The notes beneath the pieces are model-generated. The model was not told the origin of the DNA and ran no database searches. It saw only the letters and a list, made by a program, of their open reading frames with translations. Positions 27,119-37,592 of a stretch of 64,000 nt of DNA are shown here, in pieces (the first letter of the stretch is position 1; every line of letters begins with the position of its first letter). Position numbers and translations under genes: made by a program. Origin of the DNA: an uncultured Psychroserpens sp. (GTDB lineage: Bacteria > Bacteroidota > Bacteroidia > Flavobacteriales > Flavobacteriaceae); contig CANKZZ010000007.1 of NCBI GenBank assembly GCA_947488655.1, forward strand, positions 135,264-199,263, given 5' to 3'.

Positions 27119-27202
27119 TACTGAAGACGGGACTTGAACCCGTACGTCCCAGGGGACATTGGATTTTAAGTCCAACGTGTCTACCAATTCCACCACTTCA
27201 GC
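27119..27202 (-). tRNA. tRNA-Leu (anticodon TAA)
   Basis: An 84-nt cloverleaf on the minus strand. The acceptor arm GCTGAAG pairs with CTTCAGT (first pair G-U) and the discriminator is A. The D arm holds TGGTAGAC, the anticodon stem-loop reads TTGGACTTAAAATCCAA, and a long variable arm with the T arm (GGGTTCAAGTCCC) marks a class II tRNA. CCA is not encoded. It follows tRNA-Gly on the same transcript. Confidence 0.95.
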
Positions 27203-27252
27203 ATTTAGTCGCATGACTAAAAATTGGTATATTATATTTTTACTAGTTGTAG

Positions 27253-27324
27253 AGCGAAAGACGGGATTTGAACCCGCGACCCTCACCTTGGCAAGGTGAT
27301 GCTCTACCCCTGAGCTACTTTCGC
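27253..27324 (-). tRNA. tRNA-Gly (anticodon GCC)
   Basis: A 72-nt cloverleaf on the minus strand. The acceptor GCGAAAG pairs perfectly with CTTTCGC, the anticodon stem-loop is CACCTTGCCAAGGTG and the T arm CGGGTTCAAATCCCG. CCA is not encoded. It lies 50 bp upstream of tRNA-Leu and 102 bp downstream of mutS, all on one strand. Confidence 0.95.
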
Positions 27325-27426
27325 ATTATAGCAATTATTTATATGAACGTTTGTAGTAATTGCGAGGGCAAATTTAAGATTTTTCTTAGAAAAGCAAAGC
27401 CTTTTATTGAAAAAAATAAACTTTTT

Positions 27427-30075
27427 TTATGCACGCTTCTTTTTCAGCAACATACGTTTAATTTCATTGAGTTTCATAAGTGCCTCAACTGGTGTTAATG
27501 TATCAATATCTATATTAACTATCTCTTCTTTTATTTGCTCCAGTAAAGGATCGTCTAAATTAAAGAAACTTAGTTGCATCTCATCATTCAAGGTTTTAAC
27601 TTTATCTGTTAATTCTTCGGTTGAGTGTGATTTTTCTAATTGAGTGAGAATTTTATTAGCGCGATGTATCACTTGTTGTGGCATACCTGCCATTTTAGCT
27701 ACATGGATACCAAAGGAATGATTACTTCCACCTGCAACTAATTTCCGAAGAAATAAAACATTATCTTTTAATTCTTTGACAGATACATTAAAATTTTTGA
27801 TACGATTAAACGTTTCAGACATTTCATTAAGCTCATGATAATGCGTAGCAAATAAGGTTTTAGCTTTACTTGGATGCTCGTGCAAATATTCACTAATAGC
27901 CCAAGCGATAGAAATACCATCGTAAGTGCTGGTACCACGACCAATTTCATCTAGTAGCACTAAACTTCTATCTGAGATGTTATTCAAAATAGATGCAGTT
28001 TCATTCATCTCAACCATAAAGGTAGATTCTCCCATTGAGATATTATCACTAGCGCCTACTCTTGTAAAAATCTTATCGGTTAATCCTATAATTGCTGTTT
28101 CTGCAGGAACAAAACTTCCCATTTGAGCCAATAATACTATTAGAGCAGTTTGTCTTAAAATTGCCGATTTACCAGACATGTTTGGTCCTGTAATCATTAT
28201 AATTTGCTGCTCTTCTCTATCTAAATAAACATCATTAGCTATATAAGGTTCTCCATGAGGTAATTGTTTCTCTATTACTGGGTGACGACCATTTTTGATA
28301 TCTAACTCATAACCTTTAGTAAGTGTTGGTCTAGCATAGTTGTTTTCTACAGCTAATTGAGCAAAACCAGTTAAACAATCTAATTGTGCTATTAATACCG
28401 AGTTTTTTTGAACAGGTTGTATAAAACTAATAATCCAATTTACCAGCTCTGCAAACAACTGCTGCTCAATCATCAAAATTCGCTCTTCGGCTCCAAGAAT
28501 TTTGGTTTCATATTCTTTTAATTCTTCTGTAATATAACGCTCTGCACTAACAAGGGTTTGTTTTCTTATCCACTCATCAGGCACTTTATCTTTATGTGTA
28601 TGACGCACTTCTATATAATAACCAAACACATTATTAGAGGCTATTTTAAGTGATGTAATGCCTGTGCGTTCACTTTCGCGCTCAAGCATTTTATCGAGAT
28701 AATCTTTTCCTGAGGCAGATAAATCTCTGAGTTCTTTTAATTCCGAAGAAAAATCTGAAGAAATCGTGTTACCTTTTAAAATATTTACGGGTGCTTCTTC
28801 ATTTAAAGTTGCTTTAATTCTCGTACGCAAAGCTTCACATGCATCTAATTGGTCTCCTAAATGTTGTAATGCTTTATTTTTTGTGTTTTGTGCTAACGCT
28901 TTAATAGGCACTATAGCTTCTAAAGCATTTTTGAGTTGAATAACTTCTCGAGGTGTAATTTTAACTGTCGCAACCTTAGAAATTAGTCGCTCTATATCGC
29001 CAATTCGTTTTAATTGTTGCTGAAATTTGCCCAACATCACAGCATCGCTTTTAACATACTCAACTACGTCATGACGGTCATTAATTTGCGACATATTAAC
29101 AAGTGGCAACGCCAACCAACGTTTGAGTAAACGTCCACCCATTGGCGAAATTGTTTTATCTATGACATCAACTAAGGTAACTGCATTTTGATTAGTAGAT
29201 TGATACAGCTCTAAATTTTTAATCGTAAAACGATCCATCCAAACATGCTCGCCTTTTGTTAAGCGTTGAATAGACGTGATGTGTTGTAATTTATGATGTT
29301 GCGTTTCTCCTAAATAATGTAAAATGGCACCAGAGGCTACGATACCTTCGTACAAATCATCAATTCCAAAACCTTTTAACGACTTGGTATTAAATTGTTT
29401 TAAGAGCGTTTCGTTTGCATAATCATCTTGAAACACCCAATCTTCTAAATAAAAGGCATGAAAATCATTACCAAAAGCCTCATTATATTTTTTGCGGTTA
29501 GGTTTTGACACCAACACCTCACTCGGTCTAAAGTTTTGAAGTAACTTATCTACATACTCACTATTGCCTTGTGAGATAAAAAATTCTCCTGTAGACACGT
29601 CTAAAAATGAAACGCCAACACTATTAAAAACAGTACCATTAGATTGTGATGCAGAACTTGTTGACGGAAAATAAACTGCAGCCAAAAAGTTATTTGTTTT
29701 AGAGTGTAAGATGTCATCATTAAGTGCAACTCCAGGTGTTACCAACTCTGTTACACCACGTTTAACAATGTTTTTAGTAAGTTTTGGGTCTTCTAATTGA
29801 TCACAAATAGCAACACGCTCACCTGCTTTTACCAACTTTGGTAAATAGGTGTTTAATGAATGATGAGGAAAACCTGCCAGCTCAATTTCACTCTCACTTC
29901 CTGCACCTCTTTTAGTTAAAATTATATCTAAAATTTTAGATGCCTTAATAGCATCTTCTCCAAAGGTTTCATAAAAATCACCTACTCTAAATAATAATAA
30001 TGCATCAGGATATTTTACCTTGATGGCATTATATTGTTTCATTAAAGGGGTTACTTTTTTTGCTTTTTTAGCCAA
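27427..30075 (-). CDS. mutS: DNA mismatch repair protein MutS
   Basis: Recognises base mismatches and small loops and starts repair with MutL. The 882 residues have the mismatch-binding Phe-x-Glu motif (GDFYETFG, about residues 32-39), the connector, lever and clamp domains, and the ATPase with Walker [15 protein letters not shown] and the [14 protein letters not shown]alker B. The C-terminus ends in a basic dimerisation tail. Two copies of the repeated motif fall inside (27743-27752 and 28741-28750) in different reading frames. A tRNA pair lies downstream on the same strand. Confidence 0.97.
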   Translation of the reverse strand: MAKKAKKVTPLMKQYNAIKVKYPDALLLFRVGDFYETFGEDAIKASKILDIILTKRGAGSESEIELAGFPHHSLNTYLPKLVKAGERVAICDQLEDPKLTKNIVKRGVTELVTPGVALNDDILHSKTNNFLAAVYFPSTSSASQSNGTVFNSVGVSFLDVSTGEFFISQGNSEYVDKLLQNFRPSEVLVSKPNRKKYNEAFGNDFHAFYLEDWVFQDDYANETLLKQFNTKSLKGFGIDDLYEGIVASGAILHYLGETQHHKLQHITSIQRLTKGEHVWMDRFTIKNLELYQSTNQNAVTLVDVIDKTISPMGGRLLKRWLALPLVNMSQINDRHDVVEYVKSDAVMLGKFQQQLKRIGDIERLISKVATVKITPREVIQLKNALEAIVPIKALAQNTKNKALQHLGDQLDACEALRTRIKATLNEEAPVNILKGNTISSDFSSELKELRDLSASGKDYLDKMLERESERTGITSLKIASNNVFGYYIEVRHTHKDKVPDEWIRKQTLVSAERYITEELKEYETKILGAEERILMIEQQLFAELVNWIISFIQPVQKNSVLIAQLDCLTGFAQLAVENNYARPTLTKGYELDIKNGRHPVIEKQLPHGEPYIANDVYLDREEQQIIMITGPNMSGKSAILRQTALIVLLAQMGSFVPAETAIIGLTDKIFTRVGASDNISMGESTFMVEMNETASILNNISDRSLVLLDEIGRGTSTYDGISIAWAISEYLHEHPSKAKTLFATHYHELNEMSETFNRIKNFNVSVKELKDNVLFLRKLVAGGSNHSFGIHVAKMAGMPQQVIHRANKILTQLEKSHSTEELTDKVKTLNDEMQLSFFNLDDPLLEQIKEEIVNIDIDTLTPVEALMKLNEIKRMLLKKKRA

Positions 30076-30419
30076 GTTGCTTCTATTTTTTAAATTATGA
30101 AGTGATTTAAGCTTTTTTCATCTGTGAGAAAAACTGCTTTTTTTCCCACTTTTTATCTTTTGTAATTTCCGTAGCGATGCTATGCAAATAAAAAAAATCT
30201 TCAATTGGTCAAAAAATCAATAATTTCTACTTAAACGTTAAAAGTTTAAATCACTTCCTTGTATTTTTACTGCGGAAATTCTCAAAACCGTAAGATTGCT
30301 AAAGTACTTATATTTTGATGTTTTCTGAAATGTGAAACCTAGAAGTTATCTACAATTGTTGGTAGATTTCAACAATATTAGATTCTCTTTTTAATGGGAA
30401 CTACAAATTAAAACCTGTG
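30076..30419. other. intergenic region between divergent mutS and the RNA methyltransferase gene
   Basis: This AT-rich gap contains a candidate mutS promoter at 30185-30212. It also holds a short inverted repeat around 30235-30250 (AACGTT-type) and a -7-like TATATTTTG near 30310 facing right without a well-placed TTG. I see no ORF or stable RNA. Confidence 0.5.
30185..30212 (-). promoter_or_regulatory. putative promoter of mutS
   Basis: TTG (30210-30212), 17 nt and TTTATTTG (30185-30192) differ from the consensus at one position. The leader to the mutS ATG would be about 100 nt. Confidence 0.35.
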
Positions 30420-30950
30420 ATGCGTAAATTAAAAAATAGTGAGCTCGATAGATTAAATATCGATGAATTTAAACAAGCCAAAAAAACACCAATTATTATT
30501 ATTCTTGATAATATTAGAAGTTTAAATAACATTGGCTCTGTTTTTAGAACGAGTGATGCTTTTTTGGTTGAAAAAATTTATCTCTGCGGAATCACAGCTA
30601 CACCTCCACACAACGATATTAGAAAAACCGCTTTAGGAAGTACCGAAACTGTAGATTGGGAATATGCTGAAAACACAATAGATGTAGTTAACAAACTAAA
30701 ATTAGATAACATTAAAGTTATTTCTATTGAACAAGCAGAACGTGCAACAATGCTCGATACATTTCAACCTATAGCAAATCAAAAATATGCTTTGGTTTTT
30801 GGTAATGAGGTAAAAGGTGTGTCTCAAAATGTTGTAGATGCCAGTGATATTGTTATAGAAATCCCTCAATTTGGTACGAAGCATTCACTAAATATTTCTG
30901 TGAGCTGTGGTGTTGTGGTTTGGGATTTATTTAGCAAGATTAAAATATAA
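30420..30950 (+). CDS. SpoU/TrmH-family RNA 2'-O-methyltransferase
   Basis: Methylates a ribose of tRNA or rRNA using S-adenosylmethionine. The 176 residues show the three SpoU motifs: NIGSVFRTSDAF, LVFGNEVKGVS and IPQFGTKHSLNISVSCGV, which form the knot. The N-terminal substrate-binding extension of larger members is absent, so the target is uncertain. An in-frame GTG lies immediately before the ATG; the ATG at 30420 is preferred. Confidence 0.9.
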   Translation: MRKLKNSELDRLNIDEFKQAKKTPIIIILDNIRSLNNIGSVFRTSDAFLVEKIYLCGITATPPHNDIRKTALGSTETVDWEYAENTIDVVNKLKLDNIKVISIEQAERATMLDTFQPIANQKYALVFGNEVKGVSQNVVDASDIVIEIPQFGTKHSLNISVSCGVVVWDLFSKIKI

Positions 30951-30951
30951 G

Positions 30952-32082
30952 CTACTCTCCGCAAACCTGACTTAAAACCCATAAATAATCTGCGCGATTA
31001 TTCACGAAATCACGCTCTGAAATATCGATGATTTTTACGTTGAGCTCACTTTGATTTTTTAAGAAATCTAGATAGCCTGAGTTGATTTTCTCAAGATACT
31101 CATCATCTATATTTTGCTCGTAATCTCGTCCGCGTTTTTTAATATTCTCTTGAAGTCGTTGTGTGTTTTGATATAAATAGACATACAAATCTGGCTTGGC
31201 GATATCTTTATACATTAAATAGAAGAGTTTACGATAGAGTTTAAACTCATCTTCTGGTAACGTAATTTTTGAAAATATTAATGATTTATAAATATCATAG
31301 TCACTTACCATAAAGTCTTTAAATAAATCTAACTGCGAGAGATCATCACTAATTTGTTGATAGCGATCTGCAAGAAAAGACATTTCTAAAGTAAAAGCAT
31401 AACGTTGTGGCTCTTCATAAAACTTAGGAAGAAATGCATTATCTGCAAAACGCTCTAAAATAAGTTTAGCATTAAAATCATTGGAGATTTGATGTGCCAA
31501 ACTTGTTTTGCCTGCACCAATATTACCTTCTATGGCTATGTAGTTATATTTAGAAAAATCAAATTGTTTTGCTGGATTTTTTAACCAAATATTAATAGCT
31601 TCTACCTCACTAGTATCTGTACATGCGTTCAAAAGTTCTTCAACCGTTTTTTCTAATTGAGGATGCTTCAATTTTGATGCAATATCTTGTAATGGCTTAA
31701 GAACAAATTTTCGTTTTTGTAGCTGAGCGTGTGGTATGTTTAAATTTTTAGTGGTAATAATATCACAATCAAAAAACAAGATATCTAAATCTATAGTTCT
31801 AGATTGATAGCCATCTGTTTGAGAGCGCTCACGACCTAAACTTTTTTCTATTTGCTGGAGTTTACCTAATATTTCTTCAGCAGTAAAATTAGATTCTACA
31901 TAAATACACGTGTTTAGAAAATCATCGCCATCAAAACCAAAGGCTGGTGTATTATATACTTTTGCGATAGCGTTAATTTTACCTATTTGAGTAAAAACAG
32001 CATCTACAGCATCTTGCAGATATTTTAATCTGTCGCCTTTATTGCTTCCAAGAGCGATGTAAATGTGATGGATAGAATTCAT
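30952..32082 (-). CDS. folK: HPPK / deoxynucleoside kinase fusion
   Basis: Two enzymes in one 376-residue chain. Residues 1 to about 160 are 6-hydroxymethyl-7,8-dihydropterin pyrophosphokinase (IYIALGSNKGDR, then RTIDLDILFFD), a step of folate synthesis. Residues about 178-376 are a deoxynucleoside kinase with the P-loop EGNIGAGKT (185-193), the LERFADN motif and the lid region ENIKKRGRDYE. A pterin kinase joined to a deoxyadenosine kinase-like domain has been noted in other flavobacteria, as I recall. The combination links folate to deoxynucleotide salvage. It ends convergently one base past the methyltransferase stop. Confidence 0.95.
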   Translation of the reverse strand: MNSIHHIYIALGSNKGDRLKYLQDAVDAVFTQIGKINAIAKVYNTPAFGFDGDDFLNTCIYVESNFTAEEILGKLQQIEKSLGRERSQTDGYQSRTIDLDILFFDCDIITTKNLNIPHAQLQKRKFVLKPLQDIASKLKHPQLEKTVEELLNACTDTSEVEAINIWLKNPAKQFDFSKYNYIAIEGNIGAGKTSLAHQISNDFNAKLILERFADNAFLPKFYEEPQRYAFTLEMSFLADRYQQISDDLSQLDLFKDFMVSDYDIYKSLIFSKITLPEDEFKLYRKLFYLMYKDIAKPDLYVYLYQNTQRLQENIKKRGRDYEQNIDDEYLEKINSGYLDFLKNQSELNVKIIDISERDFVNNRADYLWVLSQVCGE

Positions 32083-32153
32083 ATTAAGATGTCAAAATAA
32101 TGAAAAGAATTTCGTTTTAACGTATATTTACACCAAGTATTTATTCACAATTT

Positions 32154-32858
32154 ATGACCATAAAAGATAAACTTGCTGCTCAAAAAATCTATTTATTTCT
32201 TGCTGCACTGTTTATCACGTCTTTGGTGGTTTCTAATTTAATTTTTCAAAAATTTTTTTATTGGTACCCTTTTGATGTCGAAGTTTTTGGTTCTAAGCTA
32301 TTTGAGATTTCGGTAGGTATTTTACCATACCCTATTACGTTTCTTATTACAGATTTAATTAGTGAGATTTACGGAAAAAAGCGAGCAAACCAAGTCGTAA
32401 TCGCAGGTATTTTTGCTTCGGTATTTTCTCTGCTCATTATTTGGGCTGCAGATAGTGTACCTGCAATACCAAACTCTCCAATACAAGATTCTCTATTTAC
32501 AAAAGTTTTTGGCAACTCTGTTATTGCTGTATTTGCAAGCATGAGTGCCTATTTGTTTGCTCAATTTATTGATATACAAGTTTATCATTTCTGGAAAAAA
32601 TTAACTCAAGGCAAGCATTTATGGCTAAGAAATAATTTTTCTACCTGGTTCTCACAGTTTATAGATACATTCTCGGTGGTGTTTTTATTGTGTATATTCG
32701 AAATCATCCCTTGGGAGAGCTTTAAAGGCTTACTTATAAGTGGTTTTTTGTTTAAAGTTCTTGTTGCCTTTTTTGACACTCCATTTTTATATTTAGGCGT
32801 GCACTTGTTTAGAAAACGCTTTAATTTAAAAGTTAATGAAGAGATTGAGCTAATCTAA
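32154..32858 (+). CDS. queuosine precursor transporter (YhhQ/VUT family)
   Basis: An inner-membrane protein of 234 residues with about six helices, belonging to the ECF-like VUT family that imports queuosine precursors. Landmarks are SNLIFQKFF after the first helix, FLITDLISEIYGKKRANQVV, and the later LWLRNNFSTWFSQFIDTFSVV. No preQ1 riboswitch-like structure is visible in the short upstream gap. It is a single gene between divergent neighbours. Confidence 0.9.
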   Translation: MTIKDKLAAQKIYLFLAALFITSLVVSNLIFQKFFYWYPFDVEVFGSKLFEISVGILPYPITFLITDLISEIYGKKRANQVVIAGIFASVFSLLIIWAADSVPAIPNSPIQDSLFTKVFGNSVIAVFASMSAYLFAQFIDIQVYHFWKKLTQGKHLWLRNNFSTWFSQFIDTFSVVFLLCIFEIIPWESFKGLLISGFLFKVLVAFFDTPFLYLGVHLFRKRFNLKVNEEIELI

Positions 32859-32885
32859 CAGGCAAACAATCTCATCATATGGGTT

Positions 32886-32909
32886 AAAGTTTTATTAAAC
32901 TTTTGCTTT
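32886..32909 (+). terminator. weak terminator after the queuosine precursor transporter gene
   Basis: AAAGTTT (32886-32892) pairs with AAACTTT (32897-32903) across a 4-nt loop and runs into a T-rich tract. The stem has only one G-C pair, so termination may be partial. Confidence 0.35.
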
Positions 32910-32994
32910 TATTGAGCCTAAATTCTATTCTAGACGTATATATTAAACTAACTAATCGTGTTTTTGCATGATTGCGAAACCGAAAATATAAGAC

Positions 32995-35631
32995 ATGAAA
33001 AAAGTATTAAAAATAATAGGTATTACAGTAGTAATAATATTAGCACTATTAGTAGCTATTCCTTTTGCTTTTCAAGGTAAAATAAAGGACATGGTTAAAA
33101 ATTTAATGAACGAGAATCTTAACGCTAAAGTTGAGTTTAGTGACGTAAGTTTGAGCTTTATTCGCAGTTTTCCGCAAGCTCACGTTACTGTTAAAGATTT
33201 AGTCATCACTAACTTTAAGCCTTTTGAAGGCGAAACTTTTGTCTCAGCAAAAAATATTGCTTTTGATATGTCTATTAAAGAAGTATTTAAAAGTGCTAGT
33301 GACGATCCTATTATTGTAAACTCTATTACCGTTGACGAAGCGCTTTTAACTTTAAAAACCGATGCTTTAGGAAATAACAATTATGATATTACTAAAGAAA
33401 ATGAAAACGCTCAAAACATAGCAGATACGTCTGCTGGTTTTGCTTTTGACATCAAAGATTATGGTATCAATAAAAGTGCACTAACTTACATTGACGAGAA
33501 AACGAATACAAAAATATACGTTACAGAGCTTAACCATACTGGTAATGGAACATTTTCAGAAGAAAAATCACAATTAGACACAAAAACAAATGCTAATGTG
33601 AGTATGAGTATTGATAGTACCGAGTATCTCAATCAAAATACCATAAAACTAGATGCCCTTATAGGAATGAATCTTAAGGAGCAAAAATACACTTTTATGG
33701 AGAACAAGGGCTACATCAATCAATTACCATTAGTATTTAATGGTTATGTTCAACAATTAGAAGATGGCCAAGAGATAGATATAACTTTTGAAAATCCAGA
33801 GTCTTCTTTTAAAGATTTTCTCGCTGTAATTCCAGAAGCTTACTCAAAGAGTATAGAAAATGTTGAGACAACTGGCGATTTTAAAGTTAATGGTATTGTG
33901 AAAGGAAAAATTTCCGAAGAAACCATTCCTACCCTAGATATTAATATCTCATCAAATAACGCATCATTTAAGTATCCTGATTTACCTAAAAAGGTTAGTA
34001 ATATTAATATAAATACTGCTATTAAAAATACAACTGGAAATATTGATGACACCTTTATAGATATTAAAACTCTTAACTTTAAAATAGACGAAGATGTTTT
34101 TAAAGCCAACGCTTTAATTAAAAATTTAACCAAAAACATGCTTGTTAACGCCAATATAGACGGTACTCTAAACTTGGCTAATATAACAAAAGCGTATCCT
34201 ATTGATTTTGACAAAGAATTAAGCGGAATTTTAAAAGGTAAAATAAACACATCTTTTGACATGAATGCTATAGAAACCAACGCATACGAGCGTATTAAAA
34301 ATACAGGAAGTGTTAATTTGAGTGATTTTATTTTTTCTTCGGAAGATATTGTAAATCCCATACAAATTAATAAAGCAGATATGACATTTAATCCAGGAAA
34401 TGTCTCTCTTAACAGCTTTGACGCTAAAACAGGTACAAGTGATTTTAGAGCAACCGGAACAATAAAAAATTTACTTGGATTTTTATTAAGTGATAAAAAA
34501 CTACAAGGCAATTTTAATCTAGACTCAAATAATTTGGTAGTTAGTGATTTTATGATTGAAGATAAAACAGCTACTACATCATCAAATAAAACGACTTCAA
34601 ATGCTCAATCTTTAAAAATTCCAGATTTTTTAGATTGTACAATAAAGGCGAAAGCAAACACAGTTGTTTATGACAATTTAACTTTAAAAAATGTTGATGG
34701 TACATTATTAATAAAAGATCAAGAAGCTAATTTAACAAACCTAACATCTAATTTATTTAATGGCGTTTTAGCATTAACAGGTAAAATCTCTACAAAAACT
34801 GATATTCCAGTTTTTGACCTCAACATAGGTGCAGATGGCTTTGATATTTCGCAATCATTTAATGATTTAGATTTATTACAAAATTTAGCTCCTATTGCAA
34901 AAGCACTTCAAGGAAAACTTAATACTGTCATTAAATTACAAGGTACCTTAGGTAGTGATTTTACACCAAATTTAAATACCGTAAGTGGTGATGCATTTGC
35001 AGAGTTACTTACTACAAGTATTAATCAAAATGAAGCCTCTGTTTTAAGTAAACTAGATGGCGCTCTAGACTTTATTGATTTTAGTAAATTAGATTTAAAA
35101 GATTTAAAGGCAAAATTAGATTTTTCTAACGGACGAGTAAATGTTAAACCCTTTGATCTCAACTATAAAGATATTAATATCGTAGTTTCTGGAGGTCATG
35201 GTTTTGATAAAACGATGAATTATAATGCAGTTTTTGAGGTACCTGCTAAATACTTAGGTAGTGAAGTTAACAGGCTAATTGGTAAAATAAACGATAATGA
35301 GGTTAATAAAATTACGATACCTGTAACAGCAAATATAACAGGTAGTTATACAAGTCCGAAAATTCAAACAGATTTAACTACAGGTGTTTCTAATTTAACG
35401 AAACAATTAATAGAAATTGAAAAACAAAAATTAATAACCAAGGGTAAAGATGAACTAAAGGATGCTTTAGGCGGACTTTTAGGAGGATCTAAAAACGGAA
35501 CCGCTAAAGATTCTACAACAGTAAAAACAGATACGACTAAAACTAATACTGTTTCAGAAGGTGTTAAGAGCATTTTAGGAGGACTATTAAAGAACCGTAA
35601 AAAAGAGCAAGATTCTACCAAGAAACAGTGA
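32995..35631 (+). CDS. AsmA-like envelope protein
   Basis: An 878-residue protein with one N-terminal membrane helix (about 5-26) and a long periplasmic body of repetitive beta strands, typical of AsmA-family lipid-transport bridge proteins. Recognisable are the N-terminal VEFSDVSLSFIRSFPQAHVT and the C-terminal AsmA_2-like region (FSNGRVNVKPFDLNYKDINI). The end is a Lys/Ser/Thr-rich tail. A role in phospholipid supply to the outer membrane is inferred from better-known relatives. Two exact copies of the repeated motif lie inside it (33912-33921, 34335-34344) in opposite orientation. Confidence 0.88.
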   Translation: MKKVLKIIGITVVIILALLVAIPFAFQGKIKDMVKNLMNENLNAKVEFSDVSLSFIRSFPQAHVTVKDLVITNFKPFEGETFVSAKNIAFDMSIKEVFKSASDDPIIVNSITVDEALLTLKTDALGNNNYDITKENENAQNIADTSAGFAFDIKDYGINKSALTYIDEKTNTKIYVTELNHTGNGTFSEEKSQLDTKTNANVSMSIDSTEYLNQNTIKLDALIGMNLKEQKYTFMENKGYINQLPLVFNGYVQQLEDGQEIDITFENPESSFKDFLAVIPEAYSKSIENVETTGDFKVNGIVKGKISEETIPTLDINISSNNASFKYPDLPKKVSNININTAIKNTTGNIDDTFIDIKTLNFKIDEDVFKANALIKNLTKNMLVNANIDGTLNLANITKAYPIDFDKELSGILKGKINTSFDMNAIETNAYERIKNTGSVNLSDFIFSSEDIVNPIQINKADMTFNPGNVSLNSFDAKTGTSDFRATGTIKNLLGFLLSDKKLQGNFNLDSNNLVVSDFMIEDKTATTSSNKTTSNAQSLKIPDFLDCTIKAKANTVVYDNLTLKNVDGTLLIKDQEANLTNLTSNLFNGVLALTGKISTKTDIPVFDLNIGADGFDISQSFNDLDLLQNLAPIAKALQGKLNTVIKLQGTLGSDFTPNLNTVSGDAFAELLTTSINQNEASVLSKLDGALDFIDFSKLDLKDLKAKLDFSNGRVNVKPFDLNYKDINIVVSGGHGFDKTMNYNAVFEVPAKYLGSEVNRLIGKINDNEVNKITIPVTANITGSYTSPKIQTDLTTGVSNLTKQLIEIEKQKLITKGKDELKDALGGLLGGSKNGTAKDSTTVKTDTTKTNTVSEGVKSILGGLLKNRKKEQDSTKKQ

Positions 35632-35708
35632 TTTTAGTGGCCAAGTGTTAAAGTACTCTTAAAAAATCGTCTTTTTTAGCTGATTTTCATAAAGAAGATA
35701 ACTTTTAT

Positions 35709-35738
35709 TTGCTTTTGTCAAATTAAAAGTTACATTAG
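35709..35738 (+). promoter_or_regulatory. putative promoter of rpoD
   Basis: TTG (35709-35711), 19 nt and TACATTAG (35731-35738) differ from the consensus at one position, 34 bases before the ATG. Confidence 0.45.
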
Positions 35739-35772
35739 ACTCTTGCAAACTTTTTAAAACAAGAAAGAATAT

Positions 35773-36636
35773 ATGAGGCAATTAAAGATTACCAAGCAAG
35801 TTACCAACCGTGAATCAAAATCATTAGATAAATACTTACAAGACATCAGTAAACTCCCTATGATTACTGCCGAAGAAGAAGTTGAATTAGCGCAACGTAT
35901 TCGAGAAGGTGATCAAGTAGCTCTTGATAAACTCACGACAGCTAACTTACGTTTTGTAGTATCTGTTGCTAAACAATATCAAAACCAAGGACTTACACTT
36001 CCAGATTTAATTAATGAAGGAAACGCAGGATTGGTTAAAGCAGCTAAGCGTTTTGATGAAACCAGAGGTTTTAAATTTATATCTTATGCTGTTTGGTGGA
36101 TTAGACAAGCAATTTTACAAGCTTTAGCAGAACAATCTCGAATAGTTAGATTACCTTTGAACAAAATTGGTTCTATTAACAAAATCAACAAAGCATTTTC
36201 GTTTTTAGAGCAAACACATCAAAGACCTCCTAGTGCTCAAGAAATTGCGCAAGAATTAGACATGACAGTTTCTGAAGTGAAACAGTCTTTGAAGAATTCT
36301 GGGAGACATTTATCAATGGATGCGCCTTTAAAAGAAGGTGAAACATCAAGTTTATATGATGTTGTTAAGTCTGGTGAATCACCAAACCCTGACATGCAAT
36401 TGATGAAAGAGTCTTTAAATGTTGAAATTAATAGAGCGTTAGACACACTATCACAAAAAGAAAGTGATGTTATACGTCTTAACTTTGGATTAAGTGATGA
36501 GCCACCAATGACATTAGATGAAATTGGAGCTACTTTTGATTTAACCAGAGAGCGTGTTAGACAAATTAGAGAAAAAGGAATTAAGCGTTTACGTCAAGAT
36601 TCTAAAAGTAAAATATTAAAAACGTATTTAGGATAA
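35773..36636 (+). CDS. rpoD: primary sigma factor RpoD/SigA, short Bacteroidetes type
   Basis: Directs RNA polymerase to housekeeping promoters. The 287 residues run from region 1.2 ([20 protein letters not shown]) through region 2 ([33 protein letters not shown]) and region 3 to region 4 ([14 protein letters not shown] segment, then [18 protein letters not shown]). Region 1.1 and the large non-conserved insert of E. coli sigma-70 are absent, as usual in this phylum. Its altered specificity explains the TTG / TAnnTTTG promoters seen across the window. rpsU follows after 28 bp. Confidence 0.96.
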   Translation: MRQLKITKQVTNRESKSLDKYLQDISKLPMITAEEEVELAQRIREGDQVALDKLTTANLRFVVSVAKQYQNQGLTLPDLINEGNAGLVKAAKRFDETRGFKFISYAVWWIRQAILQALAEQSRIVRLPLNKIGSINKINKAFSFLEQTHQRPPSAQEIAQELDMTVSEVKQSLKNSGRHLSMDAPLKEGETSSLYDVVKSGESPNPDMQLMKESLNVEINRALDTLSQKESDVIRLNFGLSDEPPMTLDEIGATFDLTRERVRQIREKGIKRLRQDSKSKILKTYLG

Positions 36637-36664
36637 TCTTAAATATATAACCACAAGTATTACA

Positions 36665-36859
36665 ATGATTAAAATTTTAGTAAAAGAAGGAGAAAGCATT
36701 GAACGTGCTTTAAAACGTTACAAGAGAAAACACCGTAACGTTAAGACGATGCAAAACATACGTGAAAACCAATTTTTCACAAAGCCATCGGTAAAAAGAA
36801 GACGTGAAATTCAAAAAGCTGGATATATCCAAAACTTGAGAGACCAAGAGGATATTTAG
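36665..36859 (+). CDS. rpsU: 30S ribosomal protein S21
   Basis: A small basic ribosomal protein of 64 residues (IKILVKEGESIERALKRYKR, then KPSVKRRREIQKAGY). In other bacteria S21 lies near the anti-Shine-Dalgarno region of the 30S subunit. It directly follows rpoD, and the pair ends at the terminator near 36900. Pairing of rpsU with rpoD also occurs in proteobacteria, though in the reverse order. Confidence 0.96.
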   Translation: MIKILVKEGESIERALKRYKRKHRNVKTMQNIRENQFFTKPSVKRRREIQKAGYIQNLRDQEDI

Positions 36860-36886
36860 TAGTTTTTTTGCTTTATAATATAAACG

Positions 36887-36920
36887 AAAGGTGTATCTAT
36901 TTTAGATACGCCTTTTGTTG
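36887..36920 (+). terminator. terminator after rpsU
   Basis: A 13-bp stem (36887-36899 with 36903-36915, one G-U) around a tight TTT loop precedes a T-rich tract. Confidence 0.85.
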
Positions 36921-36967
36921 TTTTCTATTATCTGTAAGTTTTTCCTAAGAAAACCTACCAACCTTAT

Positions 36968-37588
36968 ATGATAATTTTATATCTGGTAGTAGGAGTTTTA
37001 GCAAGTTTTATTGGTGCCTTACCATTAGGTGCTTCTAATATTGCGGTTATCAACACGACCATAAATCATAACGCTAAACAGGCGTATAAAATTGCTTTTG
37101 CAGCTGGTATAGCAGAGGTTATACTATCTTATTATGCATTGCATTGTAATATGGTAGTAAGAGATTTTTTTGAGCGCAATATGTGGATACAAATCATGGT
37201 CATTATAGTATTAATGGCAGTGGGCAGTTTTTTCTTTTTTAAGAAGCAAAAAGAAAAGCGTTCTAAAAATAGTAGATTATTTTCTTCTAATTATGCAACT
37301 GGATTTTTATTGGGTATACTAAATCCGCCAGTACTTATCTACTGGGTTGTTGCCTTTGGTATCATCAATAATAACAACTTAATGTTATCTTTGAATTCGC
37401 CATTAATGGCACTATTTTTATTTTTTACAGGCGTGTATTTAGGCAAACTATCAACTCTATATCTTTATAGCAAATTTAGTATGTCACTAAAAAGTAAGAT
37501 TGATAATGTTGGCTTAGTTATTCATAAAATTACAGGCGTATTATTAGTAGTTATTGGACTTGCACAGGCAGTCAAACTCTCGCTATAA
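36968..37588 (+). CDS. LysE-family exporter
   Basis: An inner-membrane protein of 206 residues with about six helices of the LysE/RhtB type. It begins with a helix containing the family PLGASNIAVINTTI segment, and LLGILNPPVLIYWVVAFG gives the conserved NP motif. The substrate (amino acid or other small metabolite) cannot be told. It has no operon partner: rpsU is cut off by a terminator and the next gene is convergent. Confidence 0.85.
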   Translation: MIILYLVVGVLASFIGALPLGASNIAVINTTINHNAKQAYKIAFAAGIAEVILSYYALHCNMVVRDFFERNMWIQIMVIIVLMAVGSFFFFKKQKEKRSKNSRLFSSNYATGFLLGILNPPVLIYWVVAFGIINNNNLMLSLNSPLMALFLFFTGVYLGKLSTLYLYSKFSMSLKSKIDNVGLVIHKITGVLLVVIGLAQAVKLSL

Positions 37589-37592
37589 AAAG

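Noticed and set aside
27071..27498. Small ORFs across the two tRNAs
   Set aside because: They read through tRNA-Leu and tRNA-Gly; the tRNA structures account for the sequence.
32083..32153. Possible preQ1 riboswitch upstream of the queuosine precursor transporter
   Set aside because: The 71-bp gap shows no stem with the preQ1 A-rich tail and has only a weak -7-like element.
33840..34511. 223-codon minus-strand frame inside the AsmA-like gene
   Set aside because: It is antisense to a well-supported gene, has an odd Leu/Ser/Ile-rich composition and lacks a promoter. It is a by-product of codon use on the plus strand.
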